Shown here: positions 1 to 9,264 of the stretch, in pieces
Position numbering within the stretch: position 1 is the stretch's first letter
Layout: every line of letters begins with the position of its first letter
Assembly (NCBI GenBank): GCA_945891505.1
Contig: CAMDDL010000006.1
Coordinates: 62,001 to 126,000, forward strand
DNA: 64,000 nt
Direction: 5' to 3'
From: Maricaulis salignorans
Lineage (GTDB): Bacteria; Pseudomonadota; Alphaproteobacteria; Caulobacterales; Aquidulcibacteraceae
The notes under the pieces: generated by a model
What the model was told of the DNA's origin: nothing
The model's database searches: none
Seen by the model: only the letters and a program-made list of their open reading frames with translations
Position numbers and translations under genes: made by a program

Positions 1-134
1 TGACCCAAGCCGCCTCGATGAAACTGGCCTTCGGCACTTGGACTTGGCCGCATAAGCTGGTGCGCGCCATGGCGGCAGAGCAACTTTATCGCGCAGTCTC
101 CATCCTTGCAGGCACGCCCTATCATCGGGTTTAG
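1..134 (+). CDS. rlmH: RlmH, 23S rRNA pseudouridine-1915 N3-methyltransferase (3' end only)
   Basis: The reading frame enters from the left edge and stops with TAG at 132-134. The last 43 residues contain the pattern [20 protein letters not shown] and end AGTPYHRV. This matches the C-terminus of the SPOUT methyltransferase RlmH, which methylates a pseudouridine in helix 69 of 23S rRNA; in E. coli the equivalent end is ...GHPYHR. Only about a quarter of the protein is present. Its position just before an EnvC-like gene and ctpA is the usual alphaproteobacterial order, which supports the call. Confidence 0.88.
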   Translation, partial: TQAASMKLAFGTWTWPHKLVRAMAAEQLYRAVSILAGTPYHRV

Positions 135-198
135 AGCGGCGAGGCCCGCCTGTAACAGCGAGATGACCGCAGTGCCAAATCTGGTTATCTCTGGGACC

Positions 199-1359
199 AT
201 GCGCAGATTTCGAGCAATCCTTCTGTTGTGCGTGACGCTGGGCGCAGCCATGCCGGTCTACGGCCAAAGCTCTGCCGAACAGGAGCTCAAGCGCCTTGAA
301 GCTGAACGCCAGCGACGCGAAGAGCGGGTTGGCACGCTCGTCGATGATGCCAATCGTGTTGCTGGTGATGCAGAAGCTCTTCGGAAAAAGCTCGTTGCCG
401 CCGCCGAAGATCGGGATCGTCTCGAGCGCGAGGTGGAACGTTCAGAAGTCCGCCTTATCCAGATGCGCGCTCAAGAAAAGCAATTAAATACAAAGCTGGA
501 CAGCAATCGTGGCGCCTTGGAAGATGTCGTCATTGCCCTGATTGCCATGGAACGCGACCGCCCACCGGCGCTGGCGGTCCGGCCTAAAAATGCGGCTGAG
601 GCAGCTCGTGTCGCCATTTTGATGGGAGAGATTGCGCCCTTGCTCGACACTCGCGCAAAGCAAGCGGCTGCCGATATTGCAAAGCTGCAGAGCCTGCGCG
701 AGTCGATTTTGATGCAAAATACCAATTATCGGGACAGCAACACCCGCCTAATGATTGCGCGGCAAACGATTGGCTCCTTGATCCAAGAAAGGCGCATGGT
801 TCAGGCCCGTATCATGCGTGACGCAGAGACAGAGAGGACGCGGATTTCTGAGATTGTGCGGCGTGCCAATGATTTACGCGACTTGGTGGTCCGGCTAGGT
901 GGCTCGGTCCCCGGGCTTGACCCACAGCAACAACAAGACGGCTCTGACTTCGCGCGCGGCTTTGACCGTGCCATGGGCACTGTTGCCTATCCGGCCTATG
1001 GCCAAGTCGTGACAGGGTTTGGGGCAGCGCTGGACAGTGGCGGGCGATCTGAAGGGATCACCATTCGAACCCGCCGTTCCGCACAAGTCGTTTCCCCCTA
1101 TGATGGCGAGGTCGAGTTTGCGGGTCCTTTCCGCTCCTATGGTCGGGTAATGATTTTAAATGTCGGCAATGGCTACCACATTGTTTTAGCAGGCATGGCG
1201 ACGATTTATGCGGAGGCCGGTCAGGAAGTTTTGGCGGGGGAGCCGATTGGCGAAATGGCGACAGACAGTCGCATTATGCCCGATCTATATATGGAAGTGC
1301 GCAAACAAAGCACGCCGCAAAACCCCAATCTGTGGCTAAAGCGGCCTAACGGCACTTAA
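199..1359 (+). CDS. envC: EnvC-like murein hydrolase activator with degenerate M23/LytM domain
   Basis: The protein has about 386 residues. The ATG at 199 is chosen over the upstream in-frame ATG at 106 because it directly precedes a Sec signal peptide (MRRFRAILLLCVTLGAAMPVYG), and the earlier start would overlap rlmH. A long charged coiled coil covers roughly residues 25-220, followed by a LytM/M23 fold (about 270-380, from GQVVTGFG to GEPIGEMA). The zinc ligands of active M23 peptidases are not visible: the region around GGRSEGITI lacks the usual H...D pair, and YHIVLAG replaces the HxH motif. This is typical of EnvC-type proteins, which activate periplasmic amidases at the division site instead of cutting peptidoglycan. 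ctpA follows after 145 bases and may share a transcript. Confidence 0.82.
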   Translation: MRRFRAILLLCVTLGAAMPVYGQSSAEQELKRLEAERQRREERVGTLVDDANRVAGDAEALRKKLVAAAEDRDRLEREVERSEVRLIQMRAQEKQLNTKLDSNRGALEDVVIALIAMERDRPPALAVRPKNAAEAARVAILMGEIAPLLDTRAKQAAADIAKLQSLRESILMQNTNYRDSNTRLMIARQTIGSLIQERRMVQARIMRDAETERTRISEIVRRANDLRDLVVRLGGSVPGLDPQQQQDGSDFARGFDRAMGTVAYPAYGQVVTGFGAALDSGGRSEGITIRTRRSAQVVSPYDGEVEFAGPFRSYGRVMILNVGNGYHIVLAGMATIYAEAGQEVLAGEPIGEMATDSRIMPDLYMEVRKQSTPQNPNLWLKRPNGT

Positions 1360-1504
1360 GCCCGACCGGTCATCCCCGGCCGACTGTAGATTAAATCACC
1401 GCAATCAACTGTGGTAGGTGGTGCTTAACCACTTTGCTTGGATTATATAGGGTGTGCAAGTTTCTTGATGTACCTATGGCCTTAGCCACTCGGAGTAGCC
1501 GCAT

Positions 1505-2944
1505 ATGACAGATTCCCAAAAGACGCAGCGCTGGTGGATTGCGCCAGTCTTGGCCGGGACATTGGGACTGGGTGCTGCTTTGGGCGCGACGGCGGTGGCG
1601 TGGTCAGCTGGTGGTCGTCAAGACACGGCAGTACCAGCGGCCAAGGGTGTGGATACGCTGCGCCAACTAGAAATTTTTGCCGATGTGATGGCGCGCGTCC
1701 GCACCGACTATGTCGTACCAACCAAGGATGACAAATTGGTGGCAGCAGCCATTGATGGCATGCTGCAATCGCTGGACCCACACTCCAGCTTTCTTGATGC
1801 CGAAGCGTTCAACAATATGCAGGTATCGACCAAGGGCGAATATGGCGGCATTGGTATTGAAGTGACCAGTGAAGATGGCGCGGTCAAAGTAATCTCGCCC
1901 ATGGACGATAGCCCAGCGGTTCGGGCTGGCATTAAGGCGGGCGACAAACTAATTGCTGTCGATGGCGTTTCTATTCTGGGCCTGCCCTTGGATGAAGCCG
2001 TCAAGAAGATGCGCGGCCCGGTTGGAACGTCAATCGACATCACGGTCGCACGCGAGAGCCAAGAACCTTTTGTCGCCAAAGTCATGCGCGAGACCATTGT
2101 GCTGAAGCCTGTGACAAGCAAAATTCAAGGTGACTACGCCTATATCCGCATTTCCACCTTTGTGAATGAACGCACCTCTGAAGGGCTCAACAAAGCGATT
2201 GATGATGTTCAACGCCAATTGGGTGGCCGCTTAAAAGGCATTGTGCTTGATTTGCGGAACAATGGCGGTGGTTTGTTGGATCAAGCTATTGAAGTGACCG
2301 ATATCTTCATGGATCGCGGCGAAGTGGTCTCTACACGTGGTCGCCGCGCAGACGACATTCAGCGCTATTATGGCACGCCGGGTGAGCGTTTGGTCAATGT
2401 GCCGATGGTGGTCTTGATCAATGAAGGCTCGGCCTCGGCGTCAGAGATTGTGGCTGGTGCGCTACAAGATCGCGGTCGCGCCACGATTGTCGGCATGGCT
2501 TCGTTCGGCAAGGGCTCTGTCCAGACAGTCATCCCGTTGCGCAATGGTCGCGATGGTGCATTGCGCCTGACGACGTCGAAATATTACACACCAGCCGGTC
2601 GCTCGATCCAAGGCGCTGGGATTGAGCCTGATATTGAGATTGGTGCCGTCCGCATCACAGAAGAGCAGTTGAAGGAGCGTAAAGCGCTCTTCCAAGGTGA
2701 GGAAGATCTGCCCCACGCGCTCGACAATGAGAGCGGCGTCAAGCGCAAGCCTCCACATATGCCAGCGGAAATGCCGCCGGTTGGCTGGAAGGAAACCGAA
2801 GATTACCAGCTGAAACGTGCCTATGAATTGCTGGCCGCGGGTCTTCCAAAGCGCGCGCTTACTGTCACCACACGTCGGGCTGAGAACAAGCCAGCCGAGG
2901 GTACAAGGTCGCCTGTCTCTGGGGCCCCTGTTACGCCAAACTAA
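1505..2944 (+). CDS. ctpA: Carboxyl-terminal processing protease CtpA (S41 family)
   Basis: The protein has 479 residues. A membrane anchor or signal segment lies at about residues 12-35. A PDZ domain spans about 105-190 (GIGIEV ... SPAVRAGIKAGDKLI), followed by the S41 protease domain. The serine-rich nucleophile motif GSASASEIVAGALQD is at about 308-322 and the lysine motif FGKGSVQ at about 334-340, so the Ser-Lys dyad is intact. The C-terminal tail is polar and proline-rich. S41 proteases trim or degrade periplasmic proteins, often cell-wall enzymes, which fits the adjacent amidase activator. The start ATG at 1505 has a GGAG Shine-Dalgarno sequence 9 bases upstream. The next gene begins 14 bases after the stop. 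Confidence 0.93.
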   Translation: MTDSQKTQRWWIAPVLAGTLGLGAALGATAVAWSAGGRQDTAVPAAKGVDTLRQLEIFADVMARVRTDYVVPTKDDKLVAAAIDGMLQSLDPHSSFLDAEAFNNMQVSTKGEYGGIGIEVTSEDGAVKVISPMDDSPAVRAGIKAGDKLIAVDGVSILGLPLDEAVKKMRGPVGTSIDITVARESQEPFVAKVMRETIVLKPVTSKIQGDYAYIRISTFVNERTSEGLNKAIDDVQRQLGGRLKGIVLDLRNNGGGLLDQAIEVTDIFMDRGEVVSTRGRRADDIQRYYGTPGERLVNVPMVVLINEGSASASEIVAGALQDRGRATIVGMASFGKGSVQTVIPLRNGRDGALRLTTSKYYTPAGRSIQGAGIEPDIEIGAVRITEEQLKERKALFQGEEDLPHALDNESGVKRKPPHMPAEMPPVGWKETEDYQLKRAYELLAAGLPKRALTVTTRRAENKPAEGTRSPVSGAPVTPN

Positions 2945-2958
2945 GGGCTGGTGGTTGC

Positions 2959-3669
2959 ATGGTGGCACGGGTCGCCCAGTTAAGCCTGCCTTCTGGTCGC
3001 AGTGTTGAAGCCTGCTTTACCGGCCGTCGTGGGTCCAAGCGCCTGACCATGCGCGTCGACCCGATCAAGCGGCGTGTAGTGGTCAGTGGCCCTTTGCGCG
3101 TTTCGCAGAAACAAGCCTTGGGCTTTGTGCAGGAGAATGCGGCTTGGATTGAAGCGCGCCTCGATGCTTTGCCCGTGCCTGCACCCTTTATCGAAGGAGT
3201 TGAAATCCTATTTCGCGGTCGTCCCACGCTTTTGGTGCGCGTACCCGGACGCGGTGCTCCCGTTTTTCAAGATGGGGTTGAGCCGCGCTTGGTGATTGCA
3301 GCGACGCCAGCTCGCTTTAGTGCTCGCGTCGCCGTCGCCCTGAAAGCTTTCGCCCAATCCGATGCCGTGAATTACGCAGACGGTTTTGCCCCCCGCCTTG
3401 GCAAGGAAGCGACGTCAATCGCCCTGCGTGACACGCGCTCTCGGTGGGGGTCCTGTACGTCGCGCGGAGACATCATGCTGTCGTGGCGTTTGATTGGTGC
3501 CCCGCCGAAAGTATTCGAATATGTCGTCGCCCATGAGATGGCGCATTTGCTGGAACTCAATCATTCCCCAGCTTTCTGGGCCCACGTGGCGCGCTTGATG
3601 CCCGACTGGAAGCCAGCGCGCGCTTGGCTGAAAAGCCAAGGCGGCCAGCTTCAAGCGCTTGGTGGATAA
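2959..3669 (+). CDS. YgjP-type (DUF45/M48-like) metal-dependent hydrolase
   Basis: The protein has 236 residues. It carries the family hallmark RSRWGSC at about 154-160, followed by the zinc motif HEMAHL (HExxH) at about 193-198 and the third ligand region NHSPAFW a few residues later. It is related to E. coli YgjP, and the family is related to WLM/SprT-type metalloproteases. The physiological substrate is not clear from the sequence. The gene starts 14 bases after ctpA and is probably cotranscribed with it. It converges on the ABC permease gene with a gap of 8 bases. Confidence 0.8.
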   Translation: MVARVAQLSLPSGRSVEACFTGRRGSKRLTMRVDPIKRRVVVSGPLRVSQKQALGFVQENAAWIEARLDALPVPAPFIEGVEILFRGRPTLLVRVPGRGAPVFQDGVEPRLVIAATPARFSARVAVALKAFAQSDAVNYADGFAPRLGKEATSIALRDTRSRWGSCTSRGDIMLSWRLIGAPPKVFEYVVAHEMAHLLELNHSPAFWAHVARLMPDWKPARAWLKSQGGQLQALGG

Positions 3670-3677
3670 ACTGTTGC

Positions 3678-6212
3678 TCAGCCAAATTCTGCTGAAGCCG
3701 ACAGTACCCGATAGGGTGGACGGCCAAGGGCAGCAAAGCCAATTGCTACACCTGCCACCGCGAAGACCGTAACCGCACCGCCGACGATGGAACCAACCAG
3801 TCCCACGTTCAGCAACCAATCGGCTTCCAGCACGGTGGTGACAATCGCATAAGCGGCCCCAAGGCCAAGGCCTGCGCCAATCAGCGCCGCAATCAAACCG
3901 GCACAGGCCTGCTCAATCGCCATCGCACCAACAATACGGGCACGACTGGCCCCAAGGCTTTTCAGAATCGCGGCTTCATAGAGCCGTCTGCGGCTACCCG
4001 CTGCTAAGGCCCCTGCAACAGCAGCAGCGCCTGCCGCCAAGGCGACGGCGGCAATGGCTTGGATGGCGATGGCGAGGCTTTCGAACAAGTCACCGGCTGC
4101 AGCCAAAGCATCGCGCACGCGCACAATCCCGACAGCGGGAAAGTCCTTCGCCAAGGCCTTTGTCATTTCCACCTCTTCAGCGGGCGTTAGCCGGGCAATC
4201 GCGAAATGGCGAAATTGCGCGCCTTCAAACGCACCGGGGGCGAGGACGACGGCAAAGTTTGCGCCAAAGCCGCCCCAATCCACTTTCCGAAGGTTTTCAA
4301 CTTTGGCCTCAATCTCTCGGCCAGACACCAGAATGCCCAGCGTATCGCCAACATTGGCTCCGATACCTTCTGCGGCTTCGGCTTCAAGGCTGATTTTGGC
4401 CTCAAAGGGGTCGTTCCAATCCTCTGGCCACCATGTGCCCGCAGTAAGCTTTGCGCCTTCCGGCTGTTTGGCCTGCCAGGTTGATCCGATTTCTTGTTCG
4501 ACAAACCAACGCTCAGACGGCTTGACCTTCTCAACATCAATTTCTTGCCCATTGAGCGAGATGACGCGGATCGTCATCACGGGCGTGCGGGCGTAATCCT
4601 CTGGCTTGAGGCGAGGGACCGTGGCCTTGACCAAAGCATCAAATTCTAAGGCCTTAAGATCGGAAATTTCGGTATAGGCCACGCTGGGTGCCTTGGCGGG
4701 GGCCGTATCGCGTACTTGTGCCACCAGATTGGACTGGATTTGACCGAGCGCTACGAGAAGGGCGAGGCCAAGACCTAAAGCTGGCGCTGCTGCAGGGGCG
4801 AGAGAGCCTGGACCACCCAGTGCTGCAAGCCCCAGCCCCCAAGCGCCACCGGGGCGGGGTGCACGATGGGCGATGATTTGCGCGGCTTTGCCAAGTCCGT
4901 AAAACGCCAACCAGCCAAGACCTGCGCCAATCGCCAGCAAAATCGCCATCACGGGATCTGGGCTCGTCAGTGCAAAGAGACCGGCCAGCGCGACAAGGCC
5001 GACCATAGCTGCAATGCGCTCTGCCACGGGCGTTGGGCTATCGCCGCCGCCACCGCGCAGCAGATGGGAAGGCGGGGTTGCGCGCGCGGCACCCAAGGGT
5101 GGCGCGGCGAAAGCAAAGGCACACAAAAGCCCAATCCCGGCAGCCGATGCGAGGGGCTTTGGAAACAAGGTCAGCTCAATCGGGATCGGCAAGGCGCTGC
5201 CATAAGCCCACGAGGTCAAGAACGGTGCTGCCCCGCCAATCACGACACCTAAGAGCGCGCCCAAAAGCGCCAAGCACAAGATTTGTAAGCCGTAAGCCAG
5301 ACGTACATCGCCACCTGAAGCACCCATCGCTTTTAAGATGGCAATGGAGCCGCGCCGCGTTTGCAAATGTCCGCGCACGGCACCCGCAACACCTAGGCCC
5401 CCGGCCAGCAGGGCGGCAAAGCCGACACAGGACAAGAAGAGTTCCACCCGGTCGAGCGCGCGATCAAAGCCTTCAGCCGAGCGTGCTTTGTCGCGCAAGG
5501 ACGCTTTATCACTTGGAAAAGCTTGATCAAAGGCGGCCTTGGTGGCAGGTGCCGAACCTGCATCCTTCAATTTCACCCGGAGCGCGGAGGAAAAGAGCGC
5601 GCCCGGTTGAGCCAGATTAAGGGGCTTTAGCGCTGCCGTTGACACCATCAGGCGCGGCGAAAAGGCAAAGCCACGACCCAGAGCATCCGGTTCTTTCAAC
5701 AGGACTGCGCGGATTTGTACCTTGCCATAGGGCAAAGCGATCTCGTCACCGACTTTTAGCTTGAAGGCATCGAGCAAGGCCTGTTCGGCGACAGCTCCCC
5801 ACACGCCATCCTTCTCGGCCAACAGGTCTTGCAAGGGCTGTTGTGGGGCAAGAGTGACACTCCCTTCAAGCGGGTGAACTTGATCGACCGCGCGTAATTG
5901 GATTAGGCGACGAATGTCACCAGATGTACCCATCGTATTGCTGTCGATGGCAAGGGACGTAGCGCCGCGCTGCTTAAAGTAGGCCAGTTGGTCCGCACTT
6001 GGCGTGCGCTGGCGAAGGTTCAGAACGAAGTCGCCACCCAAAATTCGCCTCTGCTCTGCATCAAGGCCTGACCGAAAGGCCTGCGCCATGCTGCCCGCTG
6101 CGGCGATGGCAGCAACACCTATAGCTAGGCAGACCAGAAACAGACGGAAGCCTTTGATGCCGCTGCGCAGCTCAGCCACGGCAATGTTGAACGCATAGGA
6201 CCAGCGCGTCAC
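3678..6212 (-). CDS. FtsX-like ABC transporter permease (YbbP family)
   Basis: The protein has 844 residues. An N-terminal membrane helix follows MTRWSYAFNIAVAELRSGIKGFRLFLV. There is a periplasmic region, a first FtsX core at about 260-380, a central group of helices at about 400-500, a second soluble region, and a second FtsX core at about 715-835. This duplicated FtsX layout matches the E. coli YbbP family. The start overlaps the stop of the ATPase gene by 4 bases, so the two are translationally coupled and form one MacB/YbbA-YbbP-like exporter. Homologues are thought to handle lipids or lipoproteins at the inner membrane. The substrate cannot be told from sequence. Confidence 0.87.
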   Translation of the reverse strand: MTRWSYAFNIAVAELRSGIKGFRLFLVCLAIGVAAIAAAGSMAQAFRSGLDAEQRRILGGDFVLNLRQRTPSADQLAYFKQRGATSLAIDSNTMGTSGDIRRLIQLRAVDQVHPLEGSVTLAPQQPLQDLLAEKDGVWGAVAEQALLDAFKLKVGDEIALPYGKVQIRAVLLKEPDALGRGFAFSPRLMVSTAALKPLNLAQPGALFSSALRVKLKDAGSAPATKAAFDQAFPSDKASLRDKARSAEGFDRALDRVELFLSCVGFAALLAGGLGVAGAVRGHLQTRRGSIAILKAMGASGGDVRLAYGLQILCLALLGALLGVVIGGAAPFLTSWAYGSALPIPIELTLFPKPLASAAGIGLLCAFAFAAPPLGAARATPPSHLLRGGGGDSPTPVAERIAAMVGLVALAGLFALTSPDPVMAILLAIGAGLGWLAFYGLGKAAQIIAHRAPRPGGAWGLGLAALGGPGSLAPAAAPALGLGLALLVALGQIQSNLVAQVRDTAPAKAPSVAYTEISDLKALEFDALVKATVPRLKPEDYARTPVMTIRVISLNGQEIDVEKVKPSERWFVEQEIGSTWQAKQPEGAKLTAGTWWPEDWNDPFEAKISLEAEAAEGIGANVGDTLGILVSGREIEAKVENLRKVDWGGFGANFAVVLAPGAFEGAQFRHFAIARLTPAEEVEMTKALAKDFPAVGIVRVRDALAAAGDLFESLAIAIQAIAAVALAAGAAAVAGALAAGSRRRLYEAAILKSLGASRARIVGAMAIEQACAGLIAALIGAGLGLGAAYAIVTTVLEADWLLNVGLVGSIVGGAVTVFAVAGVAIGFAALGRPPYRVLSASAEFG

Positions 6213-6895
6213 GAAGCGACCTTCCCATCTTCCAAGCGTACAATCCGGTCGCAGGCGGCGGCCAAGCTAGCTTCATGGGTGACCAATACCAGGGCCGCCC
6301 CTTGGCTACGGGCAGCATCAAACAGCAAGTCGCGTACCGATTGCCCGGCCGCTTGGTCGAGATTGCCAGTTGGCTCGTCAGCAAAGATCAATTTGGGCTG
6401 GATCACCGTGGCGCGCGCCACCGCGACGCGTTGCTGTTCGCCGCCGGAAAGCTGGCTTGGATAATGTTTGAGCCGGTGGCTCAGGCCTACTTTTTCCAGC
6501 GCGGCGGCAGCGGCCTCGCGCGCAGCCTTGCCGGTCGAAATATCGGCAGTTTCAAGCGCGGTGGCAACATTTTCTAACGCCGTCATGTTCGGCAACAAAT
6601 GAAAGGCTTGAAACACAATCCCAATCCGCCCGCGCCGAACCGCGGCCAATTGATCTTCATTGAGGCCTAAAAGTTCGGTGCCCAAAAGCTTCACGGAGCC
6701 GCCACTCGCGGGTTCGAGCCCCGTCGAGACCGCCAAGAGACTGGACTTGCCAGAGCCTGATCGGCCTGTAATCGCCACGATCTCGCCCGCCCTGATCTCA
6801 CCATCTATCCCTTTTAGAATATGGACTGGGCCATCTGCGCCCGGGAGGGACAAAGTTACATTGTGAAGCGAGAGGACAATTTGGTTTTGGGTCAT
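6209..6895 (-). CDS. ABC transporter ATP-binding protein (YbbA-like)
   Basis: The protein has 228 residues from the ATG at 6895 (MTQNQIVLSLHN). A longer frame reaches 6964, but that would overlap the divergent tesA start, and the conserved family begins at the chosen Met. The Walker A motif is GRSGSGKSS, the signature LSGGEQQR, and the Walker B motif LIFADEPTGNLD, followed by the switch histidine in LVTHE. This is the MacB/LolD-type subfamily that pairs with FtsX-like permeases. It is the first gene of a two-gene operon with the permease. The divergent spacer to tesA is only 60 bases and must hold both promoters. Confidence 0.92.
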   Translation of the reverse strand: MTQNQIVLSLHNVTLSLPGADGPVHILKGIDGEIRAGEIVAITGRSGSGKSSLLAVSTGLEPASGGSVKLLGTELLGLNEDQLAAVRRGRIGIVFQAFHLLPNMTALENVATALETADISTGKAAREAAAAALEKVGLSHRLKHYPSQLSGGEQQRVAVARATVIQPKLIFADEPTGNLDQAAGQSVRDLLFDAARSQGAALVLVTHEASLAAACDRIVRLEDGKVAS

Positions 6896-6955
6896 AGACT
6901 GCACATAATCTTCAAAGGGGCTGTCGCAATGGGTGCGATAGCTTAAATAAGCGTC

Positions 6956-7636
6956 ATGCTGCACTTGCTCCTTATTTTCACCACCCGTCGAGCCTTTGTG
7001 ACCGGTAGCGCTGCGGTGGCGCTAGCTGGCCACGACGCTGCCGCGCAAACAGGCAAAGCGGCGCGGCCTAAGCCCTTTACGATTGTCGCCTTTGGCGATT
7101 CCTTGACAGCTGGCCTTGGCGTGAAGCGCAGTGAAGCATTCCCGGCTCGGCTCGAAGCCCGCTTAAAGGCAGCCGGTTATGATCTGCGTATCTCCAATGC
7201 CGGTCTGTCAGGTGACACGACCGCAGGGGCCTTGGCGCGATTTGACTTCGCCGTGCCTCGCGGCACCGATGCCGTGTTGCTTGCCATTGGGGCCAACGAC
7301 ATGTTGCAAGGGCGCAGCCCGGAAGATACCAAGACAAATATTGATGCTATGATCACCCGGGCCAAGGCCCGTGGCCTAAAGGTGGCCTTATTAGGCATGC
7401 GGGCGCCCAGCAATTGGGGCGCAGATTACCGGGCGCGCTTTGACGCCATCTACCCAAGCCTTGCCCGCAAACATAAGATCGCGCTGGACCCCTTTGTGCT
7501 AGAAGGCGTGGCCCTAAACCCTGCGCTCAATCAAGCCGATGGGATCCATCCAAACCCAGTTGGTGCCGACCGGATTGCCGCCCGCCTCGTGCCCTTTGTG
7601 GCAAAATCATTTGGACTAAAGTCCAAGCGCCCTTAA
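6956..7636 (+). CDS. tesA: TesA-type SGNH/GDSL esterase (arylesterase/lysophospholipase)
   Basis: The protein has 226 residues. An N-terminal export signal with a twin arginine (TTRRAFVTGSAAVALAG) precedes the mature domain. The SGNH blocks are all present: FGDSLTAG (nucleophile Ser about 49), the Gly in NAGLSGDT, GANDML with the block III Asn, and DGIHPNPVG with the catalytic Asp and His near the C-terminus. TesA proteins are periplasmic thioesterase/lysophospholipases with broad activity. The gene is divergent from the YbbA-like ATPase, the same arrangement as tesA-ybbA in E. coli, which supports the call. Confidence 0.92.
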   Translation: MLHLLLIFTTRRAFVTGSAAVALAGHDAAAQTGKAARPKPFTIVAFGDSLTAGLGVKRSEAFPARLEARLKAAGYDLRISNAGLSGDTTAGALARFDFAVPRGTDAVLLAIGANDMLQGRSPEDTKTNIDAMITRAKARGLKVALLGMRAPSNWGADYRARFDAIYPSLARKHKIALDPFVLEGVALNPALNQADGIHPNPVGADRIAARLVPFVAKSFGLKSKRP

Positions 7637-7666
7637 ACCCTGCTCGCCGTCATAAGGAACTCAGCC

Positions 7667-8707
7667 ATGATCATGAAACCGCTCGGCCGCACTGGCCTGT
7701 CCGTCCCGCTGATTTGCCTCGGCACCATGACCTATGGCGAGCAAAATACCGAAGCCGAAGGCCATGCTCAAATGGATTATGCCTTTGAGCGCGGCATCAA
7801 TTTCTTTGACACGGCAGAGCTTTACGCCATTCCGCCCCGCCCTGAAACATCTGGGGCGACCGAGCGCATCATCGGCACATGGATGAAGGCACGCGGCACG
7901 CGCGATAAGATTTTCTTGGCGTCTAAAGTGGCTGGCCGTTCACCGATGAATTGGTTCCGCGACTCCGGCGAGGGCTCCCGTGTCAATAAGGCCAATATTG
8001 ATGAGGCGATTGAAAAGAGCCTCGCGCGCCTTCAAACCGACTATCTCGACCTCTATCAAATCCATTGGCCCGACCGCCGCGTCAATATGTTCGGCGGCTG
8101 GAGCTATCGGGATTACAAGGACGATTACACCGCGTTTGAAGATGTCTTGGCCGCTTTAGACCCTTGGGTCCAGAAGGGTGCGATCCGGCACATTGGCGTG
8201 TCGAACGAGACCGCTTGGGGCGTGATGCGCTTTGTTGAAGAGGCAGAGCGCAATGGCCTGCCGCGGATCGCGACGATCCAGAACGCTTATAACCTTGTCA
8301 ATCGCACGTTTGAAACGGGCCTTGCCGAAGTCTCGATGCGCGAAAATGTCGGCCTGCTGGCCTATTCGCCTTTGGCGCAGGGCTATTTGACTGGCAAATA
8401 TCTGGGCGGCGCGCGCCCACCTGGTGCCCGCACGACCTTGTTTGAGCGCGGTCAGCGTTATCAGGGGCCGGGGGCAGAGCCTGCGATCAAGTCCTATATG
8501 GAATTGGCCGCGGCCCATGACATGACGCCGGTGCAATTGGCTTTGAAGTTCTGCGCGACACGGGAATTCATGACGTCAGTCATCATCGGGGCGACGACGA
8601 TGGACCAATTGAGCCATGCGATTGAGGCATTCGACAAGCCTTGGACGCCAGAGCTTGAAGCTGCCGTCGAGACCCTGCACTCGACCATTCCCAATCCTTG
8701 CCCCTAA
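7667..8707 (+). CDS. Aldo/keto reductase (Tas-like, NADP(H)-dependent)
   Basis: The protein has 346 residues. It begins MIMKPLGRTGLSVPLICLGTMTYG. The catalytic Asp and Tyr lie in FFDTAELYAIPPRPETSG, a stretch characteristic of the Tas branch of the aldo/keto reductases. The catalytic Lys is in FLASKV and the His in YQIHWPDR. The C-terminal cofactor-binding part includes SVIIGATTMDQL. The TIM-barrel enzyme is cytoplasmic and probably reduces aldehydes. The exact substrate is unknown. The start at 7667 follows an AAGGAA ribosome binding site; ATG at 7673 is a weaker alternative. Confidence 0.9.
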   Translation: MIMKPLGRTGLSVPLICLGTMTYGEQNTEAEGHAQMDYAFERGINFFDTAELYAIPPRPETSGATERIIGTWMKARGTRDKIFLASKVAGRSPMNWFRDSGEGSRVNKANIDEAIEKSLARLQTDYLDLYQIHWPDRRVNMFGGWSYRDYKDDYTAFEDVLAALDPWVQKGAIRHIGVSNETAWGVMRFVEEAERNGLPRIATIQNAYNLVNRTFETGLAEVSMRENVGLLAYSPLAQGYLTGKYLGGARPPGARTTLFERGQRYQGPGAEPAIKSYMELAAAHDMTPVQLALKFCATREFMTSVIIGATTMDQLSHAIEAFDKPWTPELEAAVETLHSTIPNPCP

Positions 8708-8721
8708 GTTCAGGCAAGCTG

Positions 8722-9264
8722 ATGCTACGCCTCTTTGTTGCCTTGCCCTTGCCAGACGCGATTGCGGGAGCCGTGCAGAAAACCCAAAGCGGGCTTGAGC
8801 GGGCGTCCTGGAGCAAGCGGGATAATCTGCACATCACCTTGCGCTTTGTGGGCGAGGTCGATGAAGCCCAGGCGACCGACCTCGATTTGGCGTTGGCCGA
8901 TATCCGCGTCGCGCCATTTGAGTTGGCCCTGCAGGGTTCGGGTTTTTTCGGCAATTCAAAGCCCCATGCGGCTTGGATGGGCGTCGCCTCTAATGAAGCC
9001 TTGACCCACTTGCAACGAGCGTGCGAGCGCGCGTGTCGGCAAATTGGCCTAGACCCGGATACCCGCGCCTATACCCCCCATGTGACTACTTGCTATCTGC
9101 AAGATGGCCATAGTCTGGAGGCGGTCATTGCCTATCAAGCGCGCCATAACTTGTTCAAAGCAGGGCCTTGGACGGCCGACCGCTTTTACCTTTACGCCAG
9201 CCATATCTCGAAAAAGGGCTCTAACCTTTATGGGGTTGTGGCGGAGTATCCGCTAATTCCTTAA
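8722..9264 (+). CDS. thpR: RNA 2',3'-cyclic phosphodiesterase (LigT/ThpR)
   Basis: The protein has 180 residues. The start is the ATG at 8722 (MLRLFVALPLP); a TTG further upstream would overlap the preceding gene. The two HxT motifs of the 2H phosphoesterase fold, HITLRFVG (about residue 42) and HVTTCYLQ (about residue 121), are both present. The family hydrolyses 2',3'-cyclic phosphate ends of RNA and can ligate tRNA halves in vitro. The 3' end overlaps the stop codon of the convergent uxaA by 4 bases. Confidence 0.9.
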   Translation: MLRLFVALPLPDAIAGAVQKTQSGLERASWSKRDNLHITLRFVGEVDEAQATDLDLALADIRVAPFELALQGSGFFGNSKPHAAWMGVASNEALTHLQRACERACRQIGLDPDTRAYTPHVTTCYLQDGHSLEAVIAYQARHNLFKAGPWTADRFYLYASHISKKGSNLYGVVAEYPLIP